A stretch of 64,000 bases of DNA from Micromonospora sp. WMMA1947 (lineage in GTDB: Bacteria > Actinomycetota > Actinomycetes > Mycobacteriales > Micromonosporaceae): the NCBI RefSeq assembly GCF_027497355.1, contig NZ_CP114909.1, positions 5,661,001 through 5,725,000 on the forward strand. Reading direction: 5' to 3'. The notes under the pieces are model-generated. The model did no database searches, was not told the origin of the DNA, and worked only from the letters and a program-made list of their open reading frames with translations. Of the stretch, positions 1-8,307 are shown one piece after another. Numbering within the stretch: position 1 is the stretch's first letter; each line of letters opens with the position of its first letter. A program made the position numbers and the translations under genes.

Positions 1-1832
1 GGCACGCTGGACGTGGCCAGCACGCAGTCGGTGTCACCGGCGAGCGCCACCCGCTGCCGCATCGCCGCCACCGCGTCGGTGACCGCGGGGGCGACGCCCA
101 GGTGCACCGGGTGCAGCAGGTGCCGGCTGCCCCACGCGCCGGGCGGCGGGCCGGCGGCCACCTCGGCCAGCGCCTCGGCGGCCGGTTCCGCGAGGTCGAA
201 CCCGGCCGCGAGGTGGTCCAGCGCCAGGCCGATCCGGGCCGCCGGGTCGGTCCACGGTGCGAACAGCTCGTCGAACCCGCACGGCTCGTCGAGGGCACGC
301 AACCTCGGGTGTACGCGCAGCCGCCGGGCCAGCGCCGCCCGCCACGCCGCGTACGCCCCGGCCTCGGCCGAGCCCGCCGCCATCACGCGGTCCCAGCCGC
401 GCAGCCGCAGCAGCAGCGCGCGGGCGGGTTCGTCGAGCCGGCCGGGGTCGAGCCGGTCGAGGAGCCGGTACAGCGGGCCGGCCGGGAGGCGGTCGTCGGT
501 GTGCACGGTGGACGGTTCGGCGTCCTGGGCGAGCAGCTCCCGGATCCGGCGGGCCCGGTGCGGCGGGGCGAAGTCGGTGCCGTGTGCGGCCACGTCGTCG
601 CGGCGGTCGTTCGCGCACACCGCCGCGCCGTCGACCGGTTCGTCCACGAGCGGCAGGTAGTCGTCCCGCCACCGGTAGGCCGGTTCCCAGGCCGGCACGG
701 GCTCCCAGCGGCACCGCTCGTCGCGTACCGGGACCAGGCCGGCGACCAGGCGGCGGACACTGCCCCGGGTGTCGGCGGCGAGCACGCTGTTGACCGGCTC
801 GACCCAGTGCCGCAGCGCGTCGGCCACGTCGTCCGTACGCCGGGCGCGCAGCAGCGGCAGCAGCGCCTCGAAGCCGAGGCGGGCCTCGACCCGGCTCGGG
901 GTACGCAGGGCGATCGCCTCGCCGGTGACCCGGTCGTGGTCGATCACCGGGCCGCGGGGCGTCTCGATCACCTCGACCGTCTCCGGGGCGCCGCCGCGGA
1001 CCTCGATCTCCTCGACGTGGCGCGTGGCGGGCGTCCAGCCGTCGGCGTCGCGCACCAGCACGCGGTCGCCGTCGCGGCGCAGCCGCTCGCGGTAGAGGTC
1101 CTGGTAGTCGGCCATCGCGTTGGTGACGGCCCAGGCCACGTGCCCGGTGTGGCCGAAGTGCGGCACGCCGGGTACGCCTGGGAAGGCGAGACCGACCACG
1201 TCGAACTCCGGGCAGGTCAGCCGGACCTGCTGGTAGACGCCGGGTAGTTCGAGCAGCCGGTGCGGGTCACCGGCGATCACCGGGCCGCGTCCGGTGGCCG
1301 GGTCGGCGGGCAGCGCCCAGGCGTTGCTGCCCGCCGACGCCGGTCCCTCCACCGCGAACAGTCCGGCCGCCTCGGGGCCGAGCGTACGGGCCACGTGCGC
1401 GTGCCAGAGCTTGTTCGGGAACGTGGAGAACAGCACGTGCTGGACGAGGAACACGCCGAGCGGCGACCAGGGGTGCCAGGGTTCGGGTGCGGCGCCGGTG
1501 GCGGCGAACTCGGGTGCGCCGGCGGCGCCCTCGGCGAGTCCGGAGTTGACCCCGTCGACGTACGCCTCGACCCAGCGCCGGGTGTCCGGGTCCAGCCGTT
1601 CGTAGCAGCGCCGGGCGGTGTCGTCCAGCCGTACGCGGCGGGCGAACCGGTCCCACGCCAGCTCGGCCGGGCCGACGTGGGCGGAGAGGCGCCCTTCGGC
1701 GCGCCAGCGTTCGACGCTGATCTGCCAGGCCCGGTCCGTCGCCGCGACACGCCCCTGCAGGCGCGCGAGCGTGTCGACGTCGCCGGCCTGCAGCTGCGGC
1801 ACGCCCCACGGATCGCGATCGACGCGTGTCAT
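1..1832 (-). CDS. Penicillin-acylase-family amidohydrolase (3' end outside window)
   Basis: This is an Ntn-hydrolase of the penicillin/acyl-homoserine-lactone acylase family, of which about 610 residues are inside the window. The predicted nucleophile is Ser169 in the run GSNAWALP, which would become the N-terminus of the beta subunit after autocleavage. It is followed by family stretches such as IAGDPHRLLELPGVYQQ and GLAFPGVPGVPHFGHTGHVAWAVTNA. The start is the ATG at 1832, and the protein begins at once with the family motif RDPWGVPQL. It therefore has no signal peptide, unlike periplasmic or secreted acylases, and should be cytoplasmic. It is divergent from the desABCD operon and has its own iron box, so it is probably iron-regulated with the siderophore genes. 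Penicillin-amidase homologues are known from other desferrioxamine clusters and have been linked to aryl or acyl variants. The substrate here is inferred. Confidence 0.85.
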   Translation of the reverse strand, partial: MTRVDRDPWGVPQLQAGDVDTLARLQGRVAATDRAWQISVERWRAEGRLSAHVGPAELAWDRFARRVRLDDTARRCYERLDPDTRRWVEAYVDGVNSGLAEGAAGAPEFAATGAAPEPWHPWSPLGVFLVQHVLFSTFPNKLWHAHVARTLGPEAAGLFAVEGPASAGSNAWALPADPATGRGPVIAGDPHRLLELPGVYQQVRLTCPEFDVVGLAFPGVPGVPHFGHTGHVAWAVTNAMADYQDLYRERLRRDGDRVLVRDADGWTPATRHVEEIEVRGGAPETVEVIETPRGPVIDHDRVTGEAIALRTPSRVEARLGFEALLPLLRARRTDDVADALRHWVEPVNSVLAADTRGSVRRLVAGLVPVRDERCRWEPVPAWEPAYRWRDDYLPLVDEPVDGAAVCANDRRDDVAAHGTDFAPPHRARRIRELLAQDAEPSTVHTDDRLPAGPLYRLLDRLDPGRLDEPARALLLRLRGWDRVMAAGSAEAGAYAAWRAALARRLRVHPRLRALDEPCGFDELFAPWTDPAARIGLALDHLAAGFDLAEPAAEALAEVAAGPPPGAWGSRHLLHPVHLGVAPAVTDAVAAMRQRVALAGDTDCVLATSSV

Positions 1833-1883
1833 CGTCGTGCCCCGCCCGGGTGCGCCCGGCGGTGGTTCCATTCGATCGTCAAC

Positions 1884-1902
1884 TTAGGATAACCTCCCCT
1901 AA
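1884..1902 (-). promoter_or_regulatory. Iron box 1 (IdeR/DmdR-type operator) of the acylase gene
   Basis: The 19-mer TTAGGATAACCTCCCCTAA keeps the outer TTAGG and CCTAA half-sites of the consensus TTAGGTTAGGCTAACCTAA. On the minus strand it contains TATCCT, a plausible -10 element, so an iron-loaded repressor would block the acylase promoter. It lies about 50 bp upstream of the acylase start. Confidence 0.7.
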
Positions 1903-1978
1903 CCGACGGCGACCTTACCGCGACAGGCGGACATCGCCAACCGGCGGTACATGCGGGACAAAACAGGTCGAGTCGCGC

Positions 1979-2007
1979 TTGCTTGTTAGGCCAGCCTAAC
2001 CTAACCT
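1979..2007 (+). promoter_or_regulatory. desA promoter with iron box 2
   Basis: A -35 element TTGCTT (1979-1984) is followed after 17 bp by a -10 element TAACCT (2002-2007). The 19-bp iron box TTAGGCCAGCCTAACCTAA (1986-2004) fills the spacer and runs into the -10. Binding of an IdeR/DmdR repressor here would exclude RNA polymerase under iron sufficiency. The predicted transcript starts about 47 bases before the desA ATG. Confidence 0.75.
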
Positions 2008-2060
2008 GATCGCCGCGGCTCTGGCCGCGCGCCCTGTCCGCACGACCGCTGGGAAGTCGC

Positions 2061-3617
2061 ATGAGTTCGATCGGGAGCCCGACCGGCGCCGCGCCCACCG
2101 ACACCGGCCGCATCGCCACCGAGGCACGCGGCCACCTGTTCAACGCCGGCTCGCTCGGGCGGTACCGGGACGTGCTCGCCCGCGGCGTCGACCGGGTCGC
2201 CCGCCGGGTGGCCGAGGTGGACGGGCCGTTCACCGGTGTCACGCCCGACGAACTGGCGCCGCTCATCGGCGGCATCGATCTGGACCGGCCGCTGGGCGAC
2301 ACCGACGCCGCCCTGGACGAGCTGCACGACGTGTGGCTGCGCGACGCCGTGTACTTCCACCACCCGCGCTACCTGGCCCACCTCAACTGCCCGGTGGTCA
2401 TCCCGGCGCTGCTCGGGGAGGCGGTGCTCAGCGCCGTCAACTCCTCACTGGACACCTGGGACCAGAGCGCCGGCGCGACGCTGATGGAGCGGCGGCTGAT
2501 CGAGTGGACGGCCGGGCGCATCGGGCTGGGACCGGCCGCCGACGGGGTCTTCACCAGCGGCGGCACCCAGTCGAACCTCCAGGCGCTGCTGCTGGCACGC
2601 GAGGAGGCGTACCGCCGGGTGGTGGGCGGCGCCGACGGCCGGCCGGACCGGCCGGCGGTGCTGTCCCGGCTGCGGATCATCACCTCCGCGGCCGGGCACT
2701 TCAGCGTGCAGAAGGCCGCCAAGCTGCTCGGACTGGCCGCCGACGCGGTGCTCACCGTGCCCACCGACGCGAACCGCCGGATGCGCACCGACGAGCTGGC
2801 CCGCGTGATCGACAGCTGCCGTCGCGACGGCCGCGTGGTGATGGCCGTCGTCGCCACCGCCGGCACCACCGACTTCGGCACCGTCGACCCGCTGCCGGAG
2901 ATCGCCGACATCTGCGCCGGCGCGGGCGTCTGGCTGCACGTCGACGCCGCGTACGGCTGCGGGCTGCTGGTCTCCCCCACCCGCCGGCACCTGCTCGACG
3001 GCATCGAGCGGGCCGCGTCGGTGACTGTGGACTACCACAAGTCGTTCTTCCAGCCGGTCAGCTCCAGCGCGCTGCTGGTCCGCGACGGCCGGACGCTGCG
3101 CCACGCCACCTGGCACGCCGACTACCTCAACCCGGCCCGGGCGGTCGAGCAGGGCATCCCGAACCAGGTCGACAAGAGTATCCAGACCACTCGCCGGTTC
3201 GACGCCTGCAAGCTCTGGCTGACCCTGCGGATCATGGGGCCGGACGCGATCGGCGCGCTGTTCGACCAGGTCGTCGACCTCGCGGCGCAGGCGTGGCGGC
3301 GGCTCGACGCCGACCCGCGGTTCGAGGTGGCCGCCCCGTCGCAGCTGAGCACGGTGGTCTTCCGCTACCGGCCCCCCGGCCTCGCCCCCGACCTGGTCGA
3401 CGAGGCCAACCTGCACGCCCGCGACGCGCTCGCCGCCTCCGGCGCGGCACTGGTCGCCGGGACCCGGGTCGACGGCGCCCACCACCTGAAGCTCACCCTG
3501 CTCAACCCCGAGACCACTGTGGACGACGTCGCCCACGTGCTGGATCTCATCGCCGACCACGCCGCCTGGTACGCCCGGACCGCGACCGCCGCCGAGCTGT
3601 CCTGCCCGGTCGGCTGA
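2061..3617 (+). CDS. desA: DesA: PLP-dependent lysine decarboxylase
   Basis: Group II PLP-dependent decarboxylase of 518 residues. The family member in this context converts L-lysine to cadaverine, the first step of desferrioxamine synthesis. The PLP-binding lysine is Lys327 in VDYHKSFFQP, and the cofactor aspartate lies in HVDAAYGCG. The length is normal for DesA. The ATG at 2061 has only a weak GGGAAG ribosome site. It is the first gene of desABCD, preceded by an iron-box promoter, with 27 bp to desB. Sequence alone could also fit a DOPA or tyrosine decarboxylase, but the desBCD neighbours make lysine much the likeliest substrate. Confidence 0.93.
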   Translation: MSSIGSPTGAAPTDTGRIATEARGHLFNAGSLGRYRDVLARGVDRVARRVAEVDGPFTGVTPDELAPLIGGIDLDRPLGDTDAALDELHDVWLRDAVYFHHPRYLAHLNCPVVIPALLGEAVLSAVNSSLDTWDQSAGATLMERRLIEWTAGRIGLGPAADGVFTSGGTQSNLQALLLAREEAYRRVVGGADGRPDRPAVLSRLRIITSAAGHFSVQKAAKLLGLAADAVLTVPTDANRRMRTDELARVIDSCRRDGRVVMAVVATAGTTDFGTVDPLPEIADICAGAGVWLHVDAAYGCGLLVSPTRRHLLDGIERAASVTVDYHKSFFQPVSSSALLVRDGRTLRHATWHADYLNPARAVEQGIPNQVDKSIQTTRRFDACKLWLTLRIMGPDAIGALFDQVVDLAAQAWRRLDADPRFEVAAPSQLSTVVFRYRPPGLAPDLVDEANLHARDALAASGAALVAGTRVDGAHHLKLTLLNPETTVDDVAHVLDLIADHAAWYARTATAAELSCPVG

Positions 3618-3644
3618 CCCCCGTCGAGGAGAACGAGAACCCCC

Positions 3645-4931
3645 ATGTCGACCCACGACTTCATCGCCGTCGGGCTGGGCCCCTACAACCTCGGCCTGGC
3701 CTGCCTCACCGCACCGATCGACGACCTCGACGGGCTGTTCCTGGAGGCCCGCGACAGCTTCGACTGGCACCCCGGCATGCTGCTGGAGTCCACCCGGCTC
3801 CAGACGCCGTTCATCGCCGACCTGGTCACGCTCGCGGACCCCACCTCGCCGTACTCGTTCCTGAGCTACCTGAAGGAGACCGGCCGGCTCTACCCGTTCT
3901 ACATCCGGGAGAGCTTCTTCCCGCTGCGCGCCGAGTACAACGACTACTGCCGCTGGGCCGCCGCCAAGCTGCCGAACCTGCGCTTCCGGCACACCGTCAC
4001 CGCCGTCGAACACGACGAGGCCGACGACCGGTACGTGGTGCACGCGGACACGCCGGACGGGCCGGTCACTCACCGGGCCCGGCACCTCGTGCTCGGCACC
4101 GGCACCCCGCCGTACCTGCCGCCGGCCTGCGCCGGGCTGGGCGGTGACCTGATCCACAACTCGCGCTACCTGGAGCACCGGGAGGCGCTGCGGGCCAAGG
4201 ACAGCATCACGATCGTCGGCAGCGGCCAGAGCGCGGCCGAGATCTACCACGACCTGCTCGGCGACATCGACACGTACGGCTACCAGCTCACCTGGGTGAC
4301 CCGCTCACCCCGGTTCTTCCCGCTGGAGTACACCAAGCTGACGCTCGAGATGACCTCGCCGGACTACGTGGACTACTTCCACGCGCTGCCCGAGCCGACC
4401 CGCTACGCGCTGGAGGCCGCGCAGAAGCCGCTGTTCAAGGGCATCAACGCCGACCTGATCAACGACATCTACGACCTGCTGTACGCCAAGAGCCTGCACG
4501 GTCCGGCGCCGACCCGGCTGCTGACCAACACCGAACTGGTCGAGGCGGCGTACGCCGACGGCCGCTACCGGCTCGGGCTGCGCCACACCGAGCAGGACCG
4601 CGCGTTCACGCTGGAGACGCAGGGGCTGGTGCTCGCCACCGGCTACCACTACCGGGTGCCGGAGTTCCTCGCGCCGGTGAGGGACCGGCTGCGCTTCGAC
4701 GCGCACGGCCGCTTCGACGTGGCCCGCAACTACAGCATCGACCACACCGGCCGGGGCGTGTTCCTCCAGAACGGCGGCACCCACACCCACAGCATCACCT
4801 CGCCCGACCTGGGCATGGGCCCGTACCGCAACTCGTGGCTGATCCGGGAGATGACCGGCCGGGAGCACTACCCGGTGGAGAAGGCCATCGCCTTCCAGGA
4901 GTTCGGCGCGCCGGCCGGAGCGCCGGCATGA
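3645..4931 (+). CDS. desB: DesB: cadaverine N-hydroxylating FAD monooxygenase
   Basis: Flavin-dependent N-hydroxylase of the lysine/ornithine N-monooxygenase family, 428 residues. By homology it N-hydroxylates cadaverine using NADPH and oxygen. The FAD-binding motif [13 protein letters not shown] is at the N-terminus (about residues 8-20). The NADPH-binding motif [12 protein letters not shown] is at about residues 189-200, and the family ATGY motif ([13 protein letters not shown]) lies in the C-terminal third. A strong GAGGAG ribosome site precedes the ATG. Its stop overlaps the desC start in ATGA, indicating translational coupling. Confidence 0.94.
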   Translation: MSTHDFIAVGLGPYNLGLACLTAPIDDLDGLFLEARDSFDWHPGMLLESTRLQTPFIADLVTLADPTSPYSFLSYLKETGRLYPFYIRESFFPLRAEYNDYCRWAAAKLPNLRFRHTVTAVEHDEADDRYVVHADTPDGPVTHRARHLVLGTGTPPYLPPACAGLGGDLIHNSRYLEHREALRAKDSITIVGSGQSAAEIYHDLLGDIDTYGYQLTWVTRSPRFFPLEYTKLTLEMTSPDYVDYFHALPEPTRYALEAAQKPLFKGINADLINDIYDLLYAKSLHGPAPTRLLTNTELVEAAYADGRYRLGLRHTEQDRAFTLETQGLVLATGYHYRVPEFLAPVRDRLRFDAHGRFDVARNYSIDHTGRGVFLQNGGTHTHSITSPDLGMGPYRNSWLIREMTGREHYPVEKAIAFQEFGAPAGAPA

Positions 4932-5524
4932 GCGCCCGCATGACCGCCTTCACCCGCGTCGACGACGCGCTGGGCGAGTTCACGCTGCGCCCGCTGGACC
5001 CGGACGCCGACGCCGCGCTGCTGCACCGCTGGGTGACCCATCCCAAGTCCGCGTTCTGGCTGATGCAGGACGCCGACGTGGACGCGGTCGCCGCGGAGTA
5101 CCGGCGCATCGCCGACCACCCGCACCACGACGCGTACCTGGGGTCGTGGCGCGGCACCCCGGCGTTCCTGGCCGAACGGTACGACCCGGCGCACGTCGAG
5201 CTGGTCGGCCTGTACGACCCGGAGCCCGGCGACGTCGGCATGCACTTCCTCTGCGCACCCGCCGACACGCCGGTGCACGGCTTCACCCGTGCCGTCATCA
5301 CCACGGTGATGGCCTGGCTGTTCGCCGACCCGGCGACCCGCCGGGTGGTGGTGGAGCCGGACGTGCGCAATACCGCCGTGCACGCACTGAACGCGGCCGT
5401 CGGCTTCACCGTCGTCGGCCCGATCCGCAAGCCCGAGAAGGAGGCGCTGCTCAGCGTCTGCACCCGGGACCAGTTCCGGGCCGCCACCGGCGCGCCCGCA
5501 GGCGAGGAAGGGGCACCGGCGTGA
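4928..5524 (+). CDS. desC: DesC: N-hydroxycadaverine acyltransferase (GNAT)
   Basis: GNAT-fold acyltransferase of 198 residues, of the IucB/RhbD type. DesC acylates N-hydroxycadaverine with succinyl-, acetyl- or other acyl-CoA to give the hydroxamate units. The protein contains conserved family text such as [16 protein letters not shown] near residue 35 and MHFLCAP near residue 105. The frame stays open well upstream inside desB, but the ATG at 4928 overlaps the desB stop (ATGA) and gives the normal family N-terminus, so I chose it. The stop overlaps the desD start in GTGA. DesC homologues are known to tolerate varied acyl donors, relevant to the nearby acylase gene. Confidence 0.92.
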   Translation: MSARMTAFTRVDDALGEFTLRPLDPDADAALLHRWVTHPKSAFWLMQDADVDAVAAEYRRIADHPHHDAYLGSWRGTPAFLAERYDPAHVELVGLYDPEPGDVGMHFLCAPADTPVHGFTRAVITTVMAWLFADPATRRVVVEPDVRNTAVHALNAAVGFTVVGPIRKPEKEALLSVCTRDQFRAATGAPAGEEGAPA

Positions 5525-7305
5525 ACGCCAGCGCATCCGTGGACCACCTGACCCCCGAGGCGTGGGCGACGGCCAACCGGCTGCTGGTGCGCAAGGCGCT
5601 CGCCGAGTTCGCCCACGAACGCCTGATCACCCCCGAGCCCGCCGGACCCGGGCAGTGGCTGGTCCGCAGCGACGACGGCACCGTCGAGTACCGGTTCGCC
5701 GCGCAGCGGCTGGCGCTGGACCACTGGCAGATCGACCCGGACAGCATCGTGCGCCGCCGCGACGACGCGGACCTGCCGCCCGACGCCGTCGACCTGTGCG
5801 TGGAGCTGCGCGGCGCGCTCGGCCTCACCGACGCGATCCTGCCGGTCTACCTGGAGGAGATCACCTCCACGCTGGCCGGGACCGCGTACAAGCTGGCCAA
5901 GCCCGCGCGGAGCGCCGCCGAGCTGGCCGCCGCCGACTTCCAGGCGATCGAGACCGGCATGACCGAGGGGCATCCCTGCTTCGTGGCGAACAACGGCCGC
6001 ATCGGCTTCGGCGTGCACGAATACCACGCGTACGCCCCGGAGGCCGCCGCGCCGGTACGGCTGCTCTGGCTCGCCGCGCACCGCGACCACACCACGTTCA
6101 CCTGCGCCGACGACCTGGACTACGACACGCTGGTCCGGGCCGAGCTGGGCGAGCAGACGCTGGCCGGGTTCACCGCCACGCTCACCGGGCTGGGCCTGGA
6201 CCCGGCCGACTACCTGTTCGTGCCGGTGCACCCGTGGCAGTGGTGGAACAAGCTCGCCGTCACGTTCGCCGGTGAGGTGGCCCGGCGCCGGCTGGTCTGC
6301 CTCGGCGAAGGGCCGGACGAATACCTCGCGCAGCAGTCCATCCGTACCTTCTTCAACGTCAGCGACCCGGCGAAGCACTACGTCAAGACCGCGCTGTCGG
6401 TGCTGAACATGGGCTTCATGCGTGGCCTGTCCGCCGCGTACATGGAGGCGACGCCCGCGATCAACGACTGGCTGGCCGGGCTGATCGAGGCCGACCCGGT
6501 GCTCAGGCGCACCCGGCTGTCGATCATCCGGGAGCGGGCCGCGATCGGCTACCGCCACCGGCAGTACGAGGCGGCGACCGACCGCTATTCGCCGTACCGG
6601 AAGATGCTGGCGGCGCTCTGGCGGGAGAGCCCGGTCCCCGCGTTGGAACCCGGGCGGCGGCTGGCCACCATGGCCTCGCTGCTGCACCTGGACCGCGACG
6701 GGCGGTCGCTCGCCGCGGCGCTGATCGACGAGTCGGGGCTGGCGCCGGCCGACTGGTTGCGCCGCTACCTGGACGCCTACCTGGTGCCGCTGCTGCACAG
6801 CCTGTACGCCTACGACCTGGCGTTCATGCCGCACGGCGAGAACGTCATCCTGGTGCTGCACGGCGGCGCCGTGGAGCGGGTCGTCTTCAAGGACATCGCC
6901 GAGGAGATCGTGGTGATGGACCCGGACGCGGACCTGCCCGAGCGGGTGGGACGGATCCGGGCCGCCGTGCCCGAGGACGAGAAGATCCTGTCCATCTTCA
7001 CCGACGTCTTCGACTGTTTCCTGCGGCACCTGAGCGCCGCCCTGCACACCCAGGGCGTGCTGGACCAGGACGGGTTCTGGCGCACGGTGGCCGAGTGCGC
7101 CGCCGACTACGCCGCGACGGTGCCGCACCTGGCCGACCGGATGCGCCGGCACGACCTGTTCGCGCCGGAGTTCACGCTGTCCTGCCTCAACCGGCTCCAG
7201 CTGCGCAACAACCAGCAGATGGTCGACCTGTCCGACCCGTCGGCCGCGTTGCAGTTCGCCGGCACCCTGGTCAACCCGCTCGCCCCGTACGCGCCACGCG
7301 GATGA
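5521..7305 (+). CDS. desD: DesD: NRPS-independent siderophore synthetase
   Basis: IucA/IucC-family synthetase of 594 residues that uses ATP to oligomerise and cyclise hydroxamate units into desferrioxamine. Visible motifs are STLAGTAYKLAK, the nucleotide-binding stretch EGHPCFVANNGRIGFG, HPWQWWNK, SIRTFFNVSDPAKHYVKTAL and HGENVILVLHGG followed by VFKDIAEE. The GTG at 5521 overlaps the desC stop and gives the usual DesD length. The frame is open further upstream, but that part overlaps desC and looks non-coding. It is the last gene of the des operon and ends just before a strong terminator. Confidence 0.94.
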   Translation: MNASASVDHLTPEAWATANRLLVRKALAEFAHERLITPEPAGPGQWLVRSDDGTVEYRFAAQRLALDHWQIDPDSIVRRRDDADLPPDAVDLCVELRGALGLTDAILPVYLEEITSTLAGTAYKLAKPARSAAELAAADFQAIETGMTEGHPCFVANNGRIGFGVHEYHAYAPEAAAPVRLLWLAAHRDHTTFTCADDLDYDTLVRAELGEQTLAGFTATLTGLGLDPADYLFVPVHPWQWWNKLAVTFAGEVARRRLVCLGEGPDEYLAQQSIRTFFNVSDPAKHYVKTALSVLNMGFMRGLSAAYMEATPAINDWLAGLIEADPVLRRTRLSIIRERAAIGYRHRQYEAATDRYSPYRKMLAALWRESPVPALEPGRRLATMASLLHLDRDGRSLAAALIDESGLAPADWLRRYLDAYLVPLLHSLYAYDLAFMPHGENVILVLHGGAVERVVFKDIAEEIVVMDPDADLPERVGRIRAAVPEDEKILSIFTDVFDCFLRHLSAALHTQGVLDQDGFWRTVAECAADYAATVPHLADRMRRHDLFAPEFTLSCLNRLQLRNNQQMVDLSDPSAALQFAGTLVNPLAPYAPRG

Positions 7306-7307
7306 CG

Positions 7308-7340
7308 AAGCGGGCCGGCGCACCTGGCGCCGGCCCGCTT
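7308..7340. terminator. Bidirectional terminator between desD and the SIP gene
   Basis: A perfect 14-bp inverted repeat, AAGCGGGCCGGCGC (7308-7321) and GCGCCGGCCCGCTT (7327-7340), with loop ACCTG. It sits between two converging genes, 2 bp after the desD stop and 19 bp from the SIP stop. Confidence 0.85.
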
Positions 7341-7359
7341 CAACGGCGGTGGGGACGTC

Positions 7360-8262
7360 TCAGTTCTCCGCGCGACCGGCCCGCCAGTAGCCCATGAACG
7401 CCACCGCGCGCCGGTCCATGCCCCGCTCGGTGACCAGGTGGCGGCGCAGGCCGCGGATCATCGCCGCCTCCCCGGCCAGCCAGGCGTAGAGCGCCGCGCC
7501 GTCGGGCCGCTCCGGCACCTCCCAGAGGATGTCCCGGTCCACGTCCACCTCGGCCAGCGGCGCGGCGCCCACCGCGACAGGTACCTGCACCAGGCGACCG
7601 GCCACGCTCGTCACGGCCGGGGTGAGCCGGCTGCCGTGCGGGGCGCCGTCGCGGGGCAGCCAGGTCACCGTGACGCCGGCCGGTGCCGCGCAGGGCAGCT
7701 CGTCGCCGGTCTCCGGCACCTCCACCAGCGCGTGTCCCCGCGCGTCGGCGGGCAGCCGCTCCAGGATCGCGCAGATCGCCGGCGCGGCGGTCTCGTCGCC
7801 TGCGAGCAGCAGCGTCGCCCCGGCGGGCGGCTGGAACTCGACGCCGCCGTGCGGCCCGTCCCAGCCGGCGTCCGGGCCGACCACGGCGATCCGGTCGCCG
7901 AGGCGGGCGCGCCGCGCCCACCGGGTCGCCGGGCCGCCGTCGCCGTGCAGCGCCATGTCCACGTCCACCTCGTACGCCTCCGGCCGCACGGCGCGGACCG
8001 TGTACGTGCGGATCGGGCTGCGCAGCCCGTCCGGCAGCTCGCGCCACCGCGGGAACCAGTCCGGCCCGTCGGGCAGCTCCCCCGGCGCCCCGTCGACCGG
8101 CGGCAGGGCCAGCTTGATCCGCTGGTCGTACCCGTTGTCGGCGAACCGGTCCAGGTCCGGCCCGGTGAGCGTCACCCGCAGGAACGACGGGCCGAGCCGC
8201 CGTAGCGCGCGGACCTCAACGGTGAAGACTCGCCAGGGCGCGACGGCCAAGGTGCTGGTCAT
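7360..8262 (-). CDS. Siderophore-interacting protein (ferric-siderophore reductase)
   Basis: SIP/ViuB-family flavin reductase of 300 residues. These cytoplasmic FAD enzymes reduce ferric siderophore after import and release ferrous iron. The FAD-binding motif RTYTVR is at residues 85-90. The N-terminal half is the FAD-binding barrel, and the C-terminal half is the NAD(P)H/SIP domain with the C-terminal FMGYWRAGR. The ATG at 8262 has an AGAGGA ribosome site. It is the last gene of the minus-strand uptake operon, 45 bp after the permease gene, and is probably co-repressed through the iron box at 12259-12277. Confidence 0.92.
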   Translation of the reverse strand: MTSTLAVAPWRVFTVEVRALRRLGPSFLRVTLTGPDLDRFADNGYDQRIKLALPPVDGAPGELPDGPDWFPRWRELPDGLRSPIRTYTVRAVRPEAYEVDVDMALHGDGGPATRWARRARLGDRIAVVGPDAGWDGPHGGVEFQPPAGATLLLAGDETAAPAICAILERLPADARGHALVEVPETGDELPCAAPAGVTVTWLPRDGAPHGSRLTPAVTSVAGRLVQVPVAVGAAPLAEVDVDRDILWEVPERPDGAALYAWLAGEAAMIRGLRRHLVTERGMDRRAVAFMGYWRAGRAEN

Positions 8263-8307
8263 GCGTCATTCCTCTCACGGCCGGTGGGCGGTTCGTGGGT
8301 GAACGGG

